Positions 20,701 to 30,905 of a DNA stretch of 64,000 bases are shown here, piece by piece. Made by a program: the position numbers and the translations under genes. Each line of letters begins with the position of its first letter. The first letter of the stretch is position 1. A model generated the notes under the pieces. It was not told the origin of the DNA, made no database searches, and was given only the letters and a program-made list of their open reading frames with translations. This DNA comes from Undaria pinnatifida (lineage: Eukaryota > Sar > Phaeophyceae > Laminariales > Alariaceae): the NCBI GenBank assembly GCA_012845835.1, contig JABAKD010000006.1:4955044-5019043 (forward strand). The letters are read 5' to 3'.

Positions 20701-22116
20701 TCCTTTTCCGTCCCTCTCTGCCTCTCCATTTATTTCATAGTGGCATCATATGTTTCCCCATTTTTATCCCCCATTTTTTACTCCGTGCGATGTATCTTCA
20801 CAGTTTCATTTTTTTTTGCCCATGTTGGCCGCGTACACTTCAACATTTTTACCTGCCAGGACCAAGACGATGATGAAGGCATTGATCAAGCTCTTTCCCA
20901 GTCGAACGGAGGAAGGGTCCAGCGCGGTGGTAGACTCATCGTAGACCTCGTACATCGACAACGCGCTGCTCGCCGAAGGCGAGTAACGGGGGGAGCGCGG
21001 GTGGGCGTACTCACTTGTTAGTTGCCTTGGTCATTTGATTATTGCTCACGCGTCCTCTTCGAGACGGAGCATCGTTACGGGCGCGCGCGCGTGGGGGAAG
21101 CGAACAGGACGGTGGCGAAGCACTTCAAAGATGCGTGCTGGGTCCCACAGGGGTGCACCTAATGCTGTCTTAGGCACCTCACATGGGGAGCTCCACACTT
21201 AACACAAACACAAAAAAAATGGTAATAGGAACCAAAAATATAATACTGTAATAATTACAGCAACAGCAACAACAACAACAACAACAACAGCAAAATAATA
21301 AAGTGCAACCCAGTGGACCCTGTGGCCCAGGTAGACATGTAGAACGAAGAATTTGTAGAAATGCATACGCTTTCTTTTCCAACGACAACGCGTACAGCTC
21401 AGTATGCGACACCAGTTAATAAATCTCTTATTTCTGGCAAATAAATCTATTATTTCTGGCCAGACCGGAATTCTTATGTAAGACAGTGTGTGCCCTACAC
21501 CATGTTCAGTACAAAATGGGCCATATCCTCATATTTTCGTCCATTTCTCGAGCCTACAACTCTTTTAAACCGCCAAAATGTTCAAGAGCTGTCGCGTACC
21601 GCTGTTCCTTTCCTCAGCCGAGAAGCTCCGCCCCTCATAAATGTGTTTGCCAACGAACGATGCCCCTACAGGGGCAAAGCCGCGTGATACGATAGAGGTA
21701 TACCGATTTTTGGCTAAAAACCATAAACTGAACAGCGGGGCTCCTTAGCCAAAAATCGTCGGAATCCCATTCTTTGTTTAACGAGATGATTTTGCTTTAT
21801 GATTTGCTTTACAGCTAAGCCGCGGGTTTGACCACCGTGTTGCACTTTCGAATTTATCAGAATCGTTTTTTTGGTGGGGTGGGGTATCATAGTAACGACC
21901 CTGGCAAGGAAAAAACGGGAGCGCTTCTACCGCGGCACGCGTCCAAACGTCCTAACCTGTTTGTGGCCCCCGCTGCGTCCGAATACAGAGACACGGTGAT
22001 AGCGGCTGACAGGGTCATCGCGAGGGTAACCGGCTTGACGACCGCCATGAAGGAATTAGCGCTGTACGCCACGTCTGCTTGGTCGATTGGGGTGGGGCCC
22101 TCCTCCTGGTCTCCAC
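12601..22116 (-). CDS. Presenilin, catalytic subunit of gamma-secretase
   Basis: Spliced minus-strand gene. Nine exons join in phase: 22116-21957, 21013-20853, 19575-19358, 17244-17177, 16026-15915, 14861-14272, 13946-13844, 13345-13199 and 12705-12601, giving about 553 residues and a stop. Presenilins are nine-pass membrane aspartyl proteases (family A22) that cut other membrane proteins within the bilayer. Visible here: TM1 ([18 protein letters not shown]), TM2-TM5, TM6 with the first catalytic Asp in [10 protein letters not shown], a long low-complexity cytosolic loop, TM7 with [14 protein letters not shown] (second Asp, GxGD), TM8, and PALPISI before TM9. All catalytic motifs are intact. 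The first exon found begins inside the N-terminal tail; an upstream exon ending in phase 1 with the ATG is missing from my model. The loop is unusual, with Gln and Gly runs. Confidence 0.93.
12839..12889 (-). pseudogene. Duplicate of the end of presenilin exon H
   Basis: Intron H-I holds a 51-bp segment reading [17 protein letters not shown], against [17 protein letters not shown] in exon H. It has its own acceptor after a T-rich tract (CTTCTTGGTATAG) and donor CCG|GTGAGA, and is a whole number of codons. Of 11 differing codons, 7 are synonymous. It could be an optional 17-codon cassette exon rather than a dead copy. Confidence 0.6.
13199..13345 (-). CDS. Presenilin exon H (TM7 GxGD, TM8)
   Basis: A 49-codon exon: [20 protein letters not shown], then [20 protein letters not shown] and RMALP. 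It carries the second catalytic Asp. Acceptor TTTTTTCAG|GGACTG, donor TTGCCG|GTGAGT. A 40-bp tandem duplication lies directly upstream of the acceptor. Confidence 0.95.
13844..13946 (-). CDS. Presenilin exon G (loop end, up to Lys-Leu)
   Basis: Acceptor TTCTTGCAG|AGGCG, donor AAGCTT|GTGAGT. Reads [20 protein letters not shown] then VSIKL. The last two residues join GLGD of the next exon to form the conserved KLGLGD. Confidence 0.87.
14272..14861 (-). CDS. Presenilin exon F (large cytosolic loop)
   Basis: Starts [16 protein letters not shown], aligned to the conserved segment after TM6, then about 180 residues of low complexity: a run of about a dozen Gln, a Gly/Glu stretch, a run of 17 Gly from a GGT-type microsatellite, and an acidic end. 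It stays open for 590 bp. Donor ACAAG|GTGATC in phase 2. In other presenilins this loop carries the autoproteolysis site and is poorly conserved. Confidence 0.85.
15915..16026 (-). CDS. Presenilin exon E (TM6, first catalytic Asp)
   Basis: Reads [20 protein letters not shown] then [16 protein letters not shown]. The Asp of the YD motif is one of the two active-site residues. Donor ATGCAG|GTTTG. The acceptor is AAAAG|CCGC; its upstream intron is a long ACC-repeat tract on this strand, so the pyrimidine tract is a microsatellite. Confidence 0.92.
16064..16335. repeat. Long (GGT)n-type microsatellite
   Basis: About 270 bp of GGT/GTT repeats on the plus strand, directly upstream of presenilin exon E in gene orientation, where it reads ACC/AAC. 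Confidence 0.9.
16449..16476. repeat. Poly-G tract
   Basis: A run of more than 20 G, one of many long homopolymers here (others near 18315, 20080, 20425, 35600-35650, 35860, 55965 and 60200). Length is likely to be unreliable in assembly. Confidence 0.85.
16701..16812 (+). repeat. Terminal-repeat copy of a foldback element
   Basis: Matches the arms of the inverted-repeat element at 42806-43538: AACTGAGTTAAATCGACACA, ACGTGGAAGTGTGGTGAGCT and CCCCATCCGCCGGAGGATT. Only one arm is present here. A more decayed double copy lies at about 23940-24110. Confidence 0.75.
17177..17244 (-). CDS. Presenilin exon D (TM5)
   Basis: A 68-bp exon reading [20 protein letters not shown] then QL, aligned to the family's QQAYLI TM5. 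Acceptor TGGCAG|GGAATT, donor CTAAG|GTAACG. It joins exon C in phase 0 and leaves phase 2. Confidence 0.88.
17670..17760 (-). pseudogene. Decayed copy of the end of presenilin exon C
   Basis: Inside intron C-D the minus strand reads FCGML, stop, [14 protein letters not shown], against [20 protein letters not shown] in exon C. TGG has become TAG and the donor GT after CAGAAG is CT, so this copy is not usable as it stands. Confidence 0.75.
17993..18075 (-). pseudogene. Second decayed copy of the end of presenilin exon C
   Basis: The minus strand reads [20 protein letters not shown] then AIF, against [20 protein letters not shown] then AIF in exon C. The reading frame is open, but the QK and GT donor that end exon C are lost. 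It lies in the same intron as the copy at 17670-17760. Confidence 0.7.
18480..18715 (-). repeat. Copy of the CTCCAGCTGTGAG dispersed element
   Basis: Minus-strand copy of a family also at 35130-35770, 42058-42405, 44405-44640 and 60065-60595. Shared blocks are CTCCAGCTGTGAGATCGAAG, GATACTCCGATCGCGCG and TTTGAGGGGGACAAAATCTG. It lies in presenilin intron C-D. Confidence 0.7.
18840..19175 (-). repeat. Tandem copies of a small TTAA-type repeat
   Basis: Two or three diverged units containing CCAAGTAATTTGTCCCC and GGGTTTCCAATTRTAAAGGG, related to the 90-bp element at 46086-46175. They alternate with CCGCGAAATAGCACAA stretches. They fill part of presenilin intron C-D; another pair lies at 17480-17642. 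Confidence 0.6.
19358..19575 (-). CDS. Presenilin exon C (TM2 end, TM3, TM4)
   Basis: Reads [16 protein letters not shown], then TM3 ([20 protein letters not shown]) and TM4 ([20 protein letters not shown]), a good match to the family's VWNFGAVGM region. Acceptor TTCAAG|CC; donor CAGAAG|GTGATG. A 45-bp tandem duplication at this end creates a second, identical donor 45 bp further on (exon end 19313), which would add 15 in-frame codons. Confidence 0.9.
19815..19960 (+). repeat. Dispersed repeat, copy 1
   Basis: About 145 bp shared with 27945-28095: CTCGCATCCCTAC, CAAGCGCGAAGCGCC, TGAGGTGTT and AAGTCGCATGAA-like blocks. Non-coding, family unknown. It is in presenilin intron B-C. Confidence 0.6.
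20447..20513 (-). pseudogene. Partial copy of the start of presenilin exon C
   Basis: Intron B-C contains an acceptor-like TTGAAG|CT followed by [20 protein letters not shown], against [20 protein letters not shown] in exon C. An AGG codon is inserted and the copy stops at a long G run. Most base changes before that are synonymous. Confidence 0.75.
20853..21013 (-). CDS. Presenilin exon B (first loop and start of TM2)
   Basis: Reads [20 protein letters not shown] then [15 protein letters not shown], matching the luminal loop and start of TM2. The donor is GCAG|GTAAAA. The acceptor is inferred at AACAAG|TGAGTACGC, since this keeps the frame with exon A. That acceptor lies inside a short repeat with two other copies in the window. 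Confidence 0.82.
21957..22116 (-). CDS. Presenilin exon A (N-terminal tail and TM1)
   Basis: The acceptor CTAACACGACCCCTCGCAG has a branch-like CTAAC. The exon then reads [20 protein letters not shown] and TM1 [20 protein letters not shown]. The donor is AACAG|GTTAGG. The exon starts in phase 1 and ends in phase 2. The frame stays open upstream of the acceptor but holds no ATG before a TGA, so translation must start in an earlier exon. Candidate ATGs at 23148 and 23513 open short frames, but I could not connect either with a convincing donor. Confidence 0.85.
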
Positions 22117-24200
22117 CTGCGAGGGGTCGTGTTAGGAAGCGCGGCGGCGAATGCAGCGCGGTGGAGGACAACCCAGGAACATCCCCGGGTTTGATAGGTC
22201 GCGATTGGTTCGACCACTCAAACGGTCGAACTCACAGCTAACGTATGTGACAACAAACGAATTAAAAAAAACAAAAACGAAACTTTCTAGCGGTTGTCAA
22301 ATCGATCGCGCGGGGGCGCGGGGGGGAAAGGTGATCTATTACCAAGGGGCCGAGCGGACCGCGGGTAGTGACCGGGGACTCAACATGCCGCTGACGTGTG
22401 TTGCGATAGAGGGTGGGTAGCACTTCCGGTCCAGAGTTGTTGTTGTTGTTTTCTCACATTAACTCTTCTTGTCAAACATCTAGAGTCCGTGGTCACACAA
22501 AGGTGCTGGAGCCCTAGGAAGATCCGAAAAACCAAGTGAAATCAAAATTCGTCAGGGAAATACTACGCTTTCCCGCCTAAAAACGCACGATACGGAAAAA
22601 GGCGCACAAGTGAAAAGGTCAAATGTGCCAACTGAACTCACACGGCCGCGGGTATCCACTCAACTACAGCATAGAATTCCCCCGTCCCCACAACTAACCA
22701 ACTCGCGGCTACAAACTACAGCGGTTGGGCTGCCTGCACCGTACGAACCGCACGGTAATCGTGAGTATAGACGAACGCGCCTGCTGTCTGGAGTGCTGTC
22801 AGAGTGACGACCCGCGGACATGCAGTGAAACAAGAGCAATGGAACCAAAAACCACCGTACAGATATCAATGATCGCCCCTCCTTCCCGAGTTATTTGACA
22901 GGTTGCAGCGCAGCTACGACGCCCGTGCCTGAAAATTGAAAATTGCGGCGGGTCGTTCCCCGTGAAGGGTATACAACTCTTCTACAAACTCTACAAAAAT
23001 CAGAGACGTAAGTAACATGTTGTACTACTGCCTCGTAAAAATAACCCTTGACAAAAAGACGATCGCTGCTCTCATGATGATGATGTGCGTGCCGGTCGTG
23101 GGGCTCCGTGTGCCGTCCTCCTGCTGTGGTTCTCCGTGGCCGCCTCATCGCCTTAGCTCACTCGGCCAGCTCCTTCGCACTTGCTCTCGTTCACACTCAA
23201 TTCCAGTCGGTTCCCCTTCTCCCCCGTCCAAAAAAAACAAAATGCTCCACGCAGTTTGCGGTGCTGATCTGAAAAACAAAAATTCTCGTTCAGGGAGAGT
23301 TCAATCCGTCTCTTCCCCGCCCGTCGACGGCCAGTCGCCCTCCTCCTTCGTCGTCGAATCCAGCCTCCTGCCGGCGCAGTTCCCTCCACGCAAACCGAGA
23401 CTGCGCCGTAGCGTGGCTCGTGGTGGCGCCTGCCTCCGCGCACGAGCATCCCGATTAAGCATTGCTGCTCCGCCGCTGCTGCCTAAAAAGACGCGCGAAT
23501 CGTAGGTGACCATGCCTAACGCACCACGTACGACCCAACTCTACCCCCACGCCTAAGCCTCGCGGCCACAGGCAGCAGCAAGAAGGTATCACTCCTTGAG
23601 GGTGAGTCCGGCCTTACACCCGCCAGAAAGACCCCCCCACTCTCGCTACAAGCCTGCTAGGGCATGCTTCGCAGCATGCCTTACCGAGACGGCAAGGGGG
23701 AACGAAGAGAAGAGTGTTCCTGCCTGACAGTGCTCCTCAATTAGACCAGACTACCGTAACAAACGCCACACACTATCGGTGGAAAGTCGTCGGGTGGAAA
23801 TACTGACGCATCCGCATACAACGGCAGCTTGCAAGCTCGCTGCTGGACCAGCAACGGTGACCGTCGGTAGAAGATTGCGCTGTCGCTGTCAGCTACCACG
23901 GAAACTGAAGGATACACCAGCTAGCGCTGGACTTGCGAATACAACCGAGTTAAAATTTGACACCCGACATATACGAGAATATTAGTTGGACTTGCGAATA
24001 CAACTGACTTCAATTTGACACACGACATACATGAGAATACGTGGAAGTGTGGTCAGCTTAAGCTAAATGTGTCCACATCCGCCGCAGGACAAACGTGAGA
24101 AAAGTTGGCATGTTTTTTTGGGGGGGGGCGTTACAAAACTATTCGTTGTATAGAGGCTGGTTCACGTTAAAAACCTCATATTTTATTCCCGGGCGAATAT
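22117..24200. other. Presenilin upstream region, first exon not located
   Basis: The missing first coding exon and promoter of the minus-strand presenilin gene are expected here or further right. Minus-strand ATGs at 23146-23148 (a His-rich short frame) and 23511-23513 (70 codons, basic then acidic) are candidates only. A hairpin GGCATGCT-TCGC-AGCATGCC lies at about 23662-23682. A partial copy of the roughly 50-nt module is at 22205-22242. Confidence 0.35.
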
Positions 24201-27200
24201 CCACGTCGTTTTTTCGATTCAGACGATGAAATTTTGCACGCGTCTTCTATGTGCCCTTGCGAAGACCTCACCTTGCTTTTTTTTTTGCCTAAACTTTCGT
24301 CAATCAAGATTTTCCGGAAAATGTGGACCAACTAAGCCCAAACATTTTCGACGAACAAAAAAAGAAAGAAAAAAGCCCCGGAGGTCAGACATCGGGATGG
24401 GCATGTAGAACACATGTGCAAAATTTCAGGGTCTATATCTCTCAAAAATGGCGGACATTTGTGCATAAAAATGAGTAAGATCCGTCATTATCTTCAAACG
24501 ACTTGGTTTTAGTGTATAACCCAGTTTTTTCGCTAGATTCTGCTTACTGATGAAACACAAGCAGGTCACATCTTCGATTTCTTGCGCGAAAATTTCTACA
24601 GACATACATGCCTTGAAGTATCTCCAACCGGATCGCGAAAAATGCGGCGCATTTTTTTCGCCCCCGCTTTGAAAAAGCCTGAATATTATGAAAAAACTGA
24701 AGGCCTTTCAGTGGCCGATGCGAGTGTCGCTCCTATTAGAGACAGCCCGAGGCCGTAAAAGAAAAAAGTGGCCATGTCACCCTCTTCCACTGATCATGGG
24801 GGTCAGTACGATACCAAACATTCACTCTTTGACTGTTAATAGATATTGCGAGCGGCATTCGTGTGGGAGAGATTTTTATTCTTTTACTTGAGCCAGCCTG
24901 TACCTACGAGGCTTACAATATCATTCGTTGTATACCTATTGGGCTTCATCATCGGGTTTTACTGGCATGTTCCCCCAAAATCTAAGGCTGTGTATCGGTA
25001 GCATTTCACGATACTATGTATTGTACTGGTACCTATCGATTGAAATATTCCATCTTTCGACCCATCTACAATAACAAATTATGAAGCTTTAACACGTTGT
25101 TCAAACGCCCCACTTACAATCGAAATCGGCCAGAGTAATAAACACTTCTACGCAATTGATATCACGTCATTATCTTTCTAGCCATCCATGACGTAGCTTT
25201 CATTCATTGCCGAGATTTATCGCGGTGTAGGAGCTTTTGCTTCAACTCACGAGAAGGACACGGGTACGTACGACGATTGACTGTCAACGTTGGCGCCATA
25301 ATATTGCTTCATTTTCCCATCTACACCCAGCGATACCGTCAAACTTCCGGCGAATGCACGCATGTATCCAACTGCGGAGCACGATGGCAGCACGCGATTC
25401 CGTATGCTTGCCAACAATCATGCGCGGCGCAGGACATTTTGAATCAACTGACGAGGACCGTACTGGGTTCCGCGATTGACCACCAACGTTACAATAGCGT
25501 CAATATGTGTCCCTGTGCACTCGACAATGCTGTCAAACCAGAGCTGGACTGCGGTAATTTACACGCGATTCCTTCTTCTTTCTGACGTGTATCCTGCCGT
25601 TACGGGGTGAGGTAGGAAAGGTACGTAGATTCACTCTCGTAAACAGCCTCGTACAAGTATGGATATTGTGTTCTGAGCGCGCCTCCGACGAATGAGCAGA
25701 TTGATGGCGTTGCGACCGGAGCAGCCATTGCCATGTTGACCTCGTCTAGTTTGGTACCCTCCATCGTTTTCGGTGGAAAATTGGGAAGGTGCGTGCATTA
25801 GTGCAACATGGAATGCATGTAGCTTGTCGTGGAAGCCCGAGAGCCGAACGATGCTTCGCAATAGTTGTGGAGGTGGGAAGGGGGCGATACTCACCCAGCC
25901 TTTGAAATCCAGTAAATCAAGGTCGATGTTTTGATACAGCAGCATAGTCTATACACACGCAGGAACGCAGGACTCCGAGAACTATCAAATCTGCAAGACG
26001 ATGAAGGTAAACAGCCGTCTAGGCGAGGCACACGAGAGCATTTCGGTTGTCGTCTGACTTACAGCAGCAGCACCTGTATTAAAAGTACCTGGAATGTACG
26101 AGTTCGGCGCCATCGAGCGCGTGTAAGAGTAGGTACACCCTGTTATAGATCGACCTCGAAATATATATGTTACTCTGCCGAAAGGTACTACAGCAGTGCT
26201 GTTAGCTACCTGGTGAGCGCTCGCTTGGCATACCCGCGTGGTTACTGCGAGAAAAGAGCGCCAGGGCCGGCAACAGCTTGCGCGCATAGCGTGGCATCTC
26301 ACAGCGGCAATGCACCATTACCTGTCTTGCGGCGATGTACGTATCGCTACTATACCATTATTGCTGGGCTGGCGGCTGGCTGGGGGCTGCCGCTGACAAC
26401 GATTTGTAGTTGTATGTGCTTAGTACATTGTTGTTTAACGATGGTATATTATTAATGATAAGAACTGCCTTTTTGCGGATGATGTACACACCGTCGCTAA
26501 CAACCATTGCTGCTGTTGGCATAATTTGCTGTTGCATGCATTTCGTACATTCCTACCAGGTATCAACACTGATGCAGTACTATCAATAGCATAAAATAAT
26601 TCGACACCCTAGACTCTCATGGAGCCAACAAGCATAAACTTACGCAAACAGAATAAGTGCGGTCTTGCCAACCGTCCAAGCCAGCACGATCATGCTGAAG
26701 CACGGCTAGGGTCGTGCACCTCCTTGCACCGCCGTGGCTAAGACGCTAAATCTGCCATCGCCCAATACCGCAGGGCCCGCATTTGTTTTCGTGACCGAGG
26801 TCGCAAGCGTCAGTTTTATTCGGCAGTGCTTTCCGCTCAAGGCCCATATGCGGGTTGCGGTTTGCGTGGCAGTTTCATTGAACGAAATACCAGGTGGATA
26901 TACTTGGTACCGGGTATTAATTTGATCTGTTGCCCCTCTCCATACGAGTTATATAGTAACAGTGCACAGAATGATCGTGGACCGAAATCGCCCTTGGAGT
27001 CATCCCATGGTAGGGGTTGCAGTTGTAGGACTGCGCCAAAAAGTCCCCGGGAGATTGAGTTCCTCATGTGATGAACTGCCGGTCAATGAAGTAATTTCAC
27101 GAGTACATTTTATTTTTGGACTAAGGCATAGAAGCTTGGTCGGGTTGTGCGACCGAATGCCTTCTTGAAGTCATTTTTCGGGTGAGATATTGAGTTCCTC

Positions 27201-27420
27201 ATGTGAGGACCTCAGGGAGTTTCTGCTGCAACCCCACCGTGGCATGGCTCCTTGGTGAAATGATCTTGCCCACACTGACGAAGCCCAGGGGATTCCCATG
27301 TCTTCCAAGAGAAAAAAAGCGCGACCGGAGTACCACGCAGCTTGCAAAGATGAGCATCGACCCTTAAATTGACCAAACTCACAGCTAACGAGTTCGAAAA
27401 GTGTTTGTAAAAGAAAGGGG
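24201..27420. other. No gene recognised; one weak candidate exon
   Basis: No domain was found. The best hint is a minus-strand segment at 25895-25948 reading MLLYQNIDLDLLDFKGW between TATAG and a strong donor GG|GTGAGTATC, but no partner exon could be joined to it. Around 25270-25560 two loosely similar blocks share CGATTGACYRYCAACGTT. Confidence 0.3.
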
Positions 27421-27426
27421 CGAGCC

Positions 27427-27850
27427 ATGAACGCCGTGCTCGACGGCCACCGCTGTCCTCCACAACTGGCAGTGTGCCGGCCTCAACGGCTTGCGGCTCT
27501 CTCAGAGCAACGCGTGGCTGAGGCTGGAGAACAGCGCTGGGAGCGAAGCGGAGGAAGCAGGAGGGCGAGTCATGGACACCATGCTCGAGGCCTCTGTCCT
27601 CTACAACCCGCGGTGCGCCGGCCTCAACGGCATGCGGCTCTCTCAGGGCAGGGAGCGGCTGGTGATGCAGCGCATACACGAAAAAAAAAAATACACATAT
27701 ATATACAAAGCATACGTATATATATGTTCGCCAGGACCAGCCACTCCTTGTCCTGAGATAGCCGCACGCCGTGGCGGTCGGCACACTGCCGTGGCGGTCG
27801 GCGCACTACCAGCTACAGAGGACGGCGGTCTCGAAGACGGCGTCCATGGC
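27427..27850. pseudogene. Three copies of a gene-like module, one inverted
   Basis: Direct copies at about 27427-27520 and 27571-27662, and an inverted copy at about 27738-27850. The intact-looking reading is MDTMLEASVLYNPRCAGLNG then MRLSQGRERLV. The first copy reads VLHNWQCAGLNGLRLSQ after a frame shift, and the inverted copy has a stop (VLCSW then TAG). I do not recognise the family. It looks like the relic of a protein-coding repeat. Confidence 0.45.
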
Positions 27851-27944
27851 TCGTCCCCCTTCTTCCCCCGCTCCTCTCCCAGCACCGTTCGGCTTCACCG
27901 CCGCATCCGGTCAAGGGGGGTGGGCGGTGAGTTCATATAACGTA

Positions 27945-28095
27945 TGGCCGAAGTCCTAAAGATCATAGACTCTCGCATCCCTACACTGCTGTGACGGGGT
28001 ACGTCGGGCTTTCACCGACCAGGCAAGCACTGCTTGTACCCAAGCGCGAAGCGCCATGAGGTGTTGACCAAGTCGCATGAACGGTGAGCGGAGTG
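27945..28095 (+). repeat. Dispersed repeat, copy 2
   Basis: Partner of 19815-19960 in the same orientation, sharing CTCGCATCCCTAC and CAAGCGCGAAGCGCC. Non-coding. Confidence 0.6.
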
Positions 28096-29555
28096 AGATA
28101 TACACAAGCGTTTGTGTATGCAGTGTGAGTGTGCAGCAGGGTACAAGTATTATCATGCTGCGTGCGTCCCACAGTTCCGTGCATGCAGTTCGGACACCCC
28201 CCCCATACCCCAGTAGCCCGGGCTGTTCAGAAGTAGCCCGGGCTGCTTCGTGTGGTCGATGCTGTAATCGACAGTGTTTCTCTACAGTAGGGTGTTTGCG
28301 ATGTATGATAGCTTCGTTTGGGTAGGTTTTGGGTAGCAAAACATTAATAGTAGTATTGGAACAGTCAAAGGTCTCAATCCAAGGCCAACCAAACCCACGA
28401 AAAACCAGCATTTCTTGTTGTTAGAAACCACGTTTACCTGCTGGTAAGGCCGGTGCTAATGGAAGCCCAAAATTAAAAAAAAGAGTGATATTCCTGAAGA
28501 TCCCAGTCAAATGTTACCTGGATGGTCGCCTACAGGCCCAATTTTGTGCAATAATTTTTTGGCACCTCCCAATTTTCCGGGAAAAAAAAATCTTGCGGCG
28601 ATCTTTGCCAACACGAAGAATTTCTCCAGCAGGTCTTGGATTAGACGCGGCGTGATTTCGTGTGCTCCACACACTTCGTTCGACAAAATACACGAAAGCG
28701 TCGTGAAATCTGAACGTGGCGAGCTCGTTAGGGGCTCCCACCCTCCTTGGTGTACAGTGCTCACTCTACGGTTGGTGATGTACGGCGGGCGTCGACTAGG
28801 TTACCGTCAGAAACACAGTTGGCGACTGGTACTGAGAGAAAAACTCTGAACCGTCTCCCAACGGACGAAAAAAATTAAAATTTTGAGCGGATTGGACAGA
28901 AGACAACAGGACAACACAAGCAATCTCTCACGCCCTCGGGAATGGATAAATATGGACTCTTCAGCGCTGTCACCTACACTCATGCGATCTTGTCCGGAAC
29001 GAAGAGGAGTGATCGCGGGTTGTCTTTATCTCGACACCGAAGATCAATCGTGTTTGGTGGACAACGTTGGTCGAGGCTTGATGAAAAATGACAAATTGAC
29101 CAATTCGGCCGCATGACCAACAAAGAGCCAGCAAATGTTTTTTCTCGTTCTTTACCCATAGCGAAGATACTGGTCATCTTTCAGCAAGCCATTCCAAAAA
29201 CAAGTTTGCAAACTTTTTGGTCAAACTATCGGCTTTCCGTTAGCATCGGCCTAACATTTCTTTTTTTCTAACCAAGTTTTTCCGTGAGTTGTTGGTTGGC
29301 CTTGGGTCATCATGTTCGGCGGTTTCAAAACTATTTTTACATTTTTTCCAACCCAACAGAAGCTGAAAAACGCAAGCACCCTGTACGTTCCCCTCTCAAG
29401 CCGTCTACTACACTACAGGCCTATCAACAAGAATCTCCAATTTGGAGTGAAGCTCAGATTTTTATTCTATAAAATTATGCCAACAACGTCAGCTGTGAGT
29501 TTGACAAAACTAGGGTCGGTTATGTTCTGTACGAAGGATTTGTGGATTGCGGGCA
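28096..29555. other. No gene recognised
   Basis: A minus-strand frame at 28507-28764 reads ITPRLIQDLLEKFFVLAKIA and is protein-like in composition, but no family is recognised and no splice sites or neighbours support it. A partial hairpin module lies at 29487-29510. Confidence 0.3.
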
Positions 29556-29998
29556 AGGGTATGGGATTCTTACAAAACTTCCAGAAGTTTCGGGTACGGG
29601 TATGGCAGTGTTACAGAAATCACAGAAGTTCCAGGTATTGTGGCACGGGCTTACAGAACTCACAGAAGTTCCGGGCAGGTACAAAAAATGCTGTACCCGT
29701 TCCCCGGGTAATGTGGCACGGGGCTTATAGAACTCACAGAAGTTCCGGGTACGGGTATGAATGTCGTACAGAACTTCCAGAAGTTCCGGGTACGCATGAA
29801 GGTCTTACAGAACTTCCAGAAGTTCCGGGTATTGTGGCACGGGCGTACATAACTTACAGAAGTTCCAGACAGGTATGAAAATGCTGCACCCGTACCCGGG
29901 ATATTTGTGGTACTGGCGTACAGAATTTACAGAAGTTACGGGTACGGGTAGGAATGTCCTACAGAACTTACAGAAGTTCCGGGTACGGCTAATACCCA
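29556..29998. repeat. Minisatellite of about 40-bp units, array 1
   Basis: Many diverged units built from CTTACAGAACTTCCAGAAGT and TCCGGGTACGGGTATG, some with TTGTGGCACGGG. The same unit forms a second array at 38695-38945. Confidence 0.85.
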
Positions 29999-30716
29999 GG
30001 TAAATACACGGCCTCGGGGGAGGAGTTCGATTTGCAGTGGAGGATTTCATCGAACTTGCATGGCATGTTTCCACCGTGCCAACGTCCCCGAGGCAATCTG
30101 TTGAAGCTCTGAGGGCTATCGACAACCACCACCGAGGCGATAATCGTGAACCTCAACGGGTGCCGACCGGGGCAACAGCCGCGCACGCGTCTACTGTTCT
30201 TAACAGGATCAAACCAAAGGGTACCCCGGCTGTGTTGCCTCAAACAACATAATGGCGGTCGCAAGCCCAATTTTGCCACCCGCTCGATAAGCCAAGTGCC
30301 ACGACAAAGAAGCGAAGCAACAAAAAACACATAGGACAGTTCAAGACTTCGACGATGATAACGAAATCTGCATTATTCCGATCGGAGAAAAAAACATTGA
30401 CAATACGCAATACGATGTTTCCCGATAAAAGGCATATTCGCATGTTTCCACCAGATCTTCATGAAGAAATTATACCTTCTATTCAAAAGTGTCTTCTTGG
30501 TGCCCTTAGAAACGAGAGAAACATGAACAGGAGGTGCTGCTCGTATTATTATATGATACGTACTGCTGTTCGCTGTTCGCTGTTCGGTGTTCGATTTGTA
30601 TGGCTGACAACACATGACATCATAAATACATACGTATACGATCATATATATTATAAAACATATACATATATATAAAATCGTTCCTTGAATATCGAGTCAT
30701 CCCTTGGTGTCATGGA

Positions 30717-30905
30717 CTTTGGTCAGGAGTTTTTTGTCTCGGCCTAAGTATGCGATTCGCGGAACTGGAATTCTCGGTCGAATATGGCTTGGTTCGAGCG
30801 CCGCCTTCGGGGGGCGGCTCCAACGCCCCTCGCCCTGCCGTGTCCGTTCCGCACATCGACGTGAACGCGGACGGGTGCCGAGCGAGACGCGCGAGTGTCG
30901 AGGTG
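30717..30905 (+). repeat. Dispersed short element, copy 1
   Basis: About 190 bp running from GGTCAGGAGTTTTTTGTCTC through GGAACTGGAATTCTCGGTC and GGCTCCAACGCCCCTCGCC to GAGCGAGACGCGCGAG. Other copies are at 34507-34690 (+) and 59403-59587 (-), with a truncated one at 58660-58760 (-). Size and uniform ends suggest a SINE or MITE; no clear A/B box was found. Confidence 0.7.

Noticed and set aside
22169..22171. Presenilin start at the codon for the frame 22171-21887
   Set aside because: The codon there is TTG, not ATG, and a strong acceptor at 22117-22120 shows the exon starts further inside.
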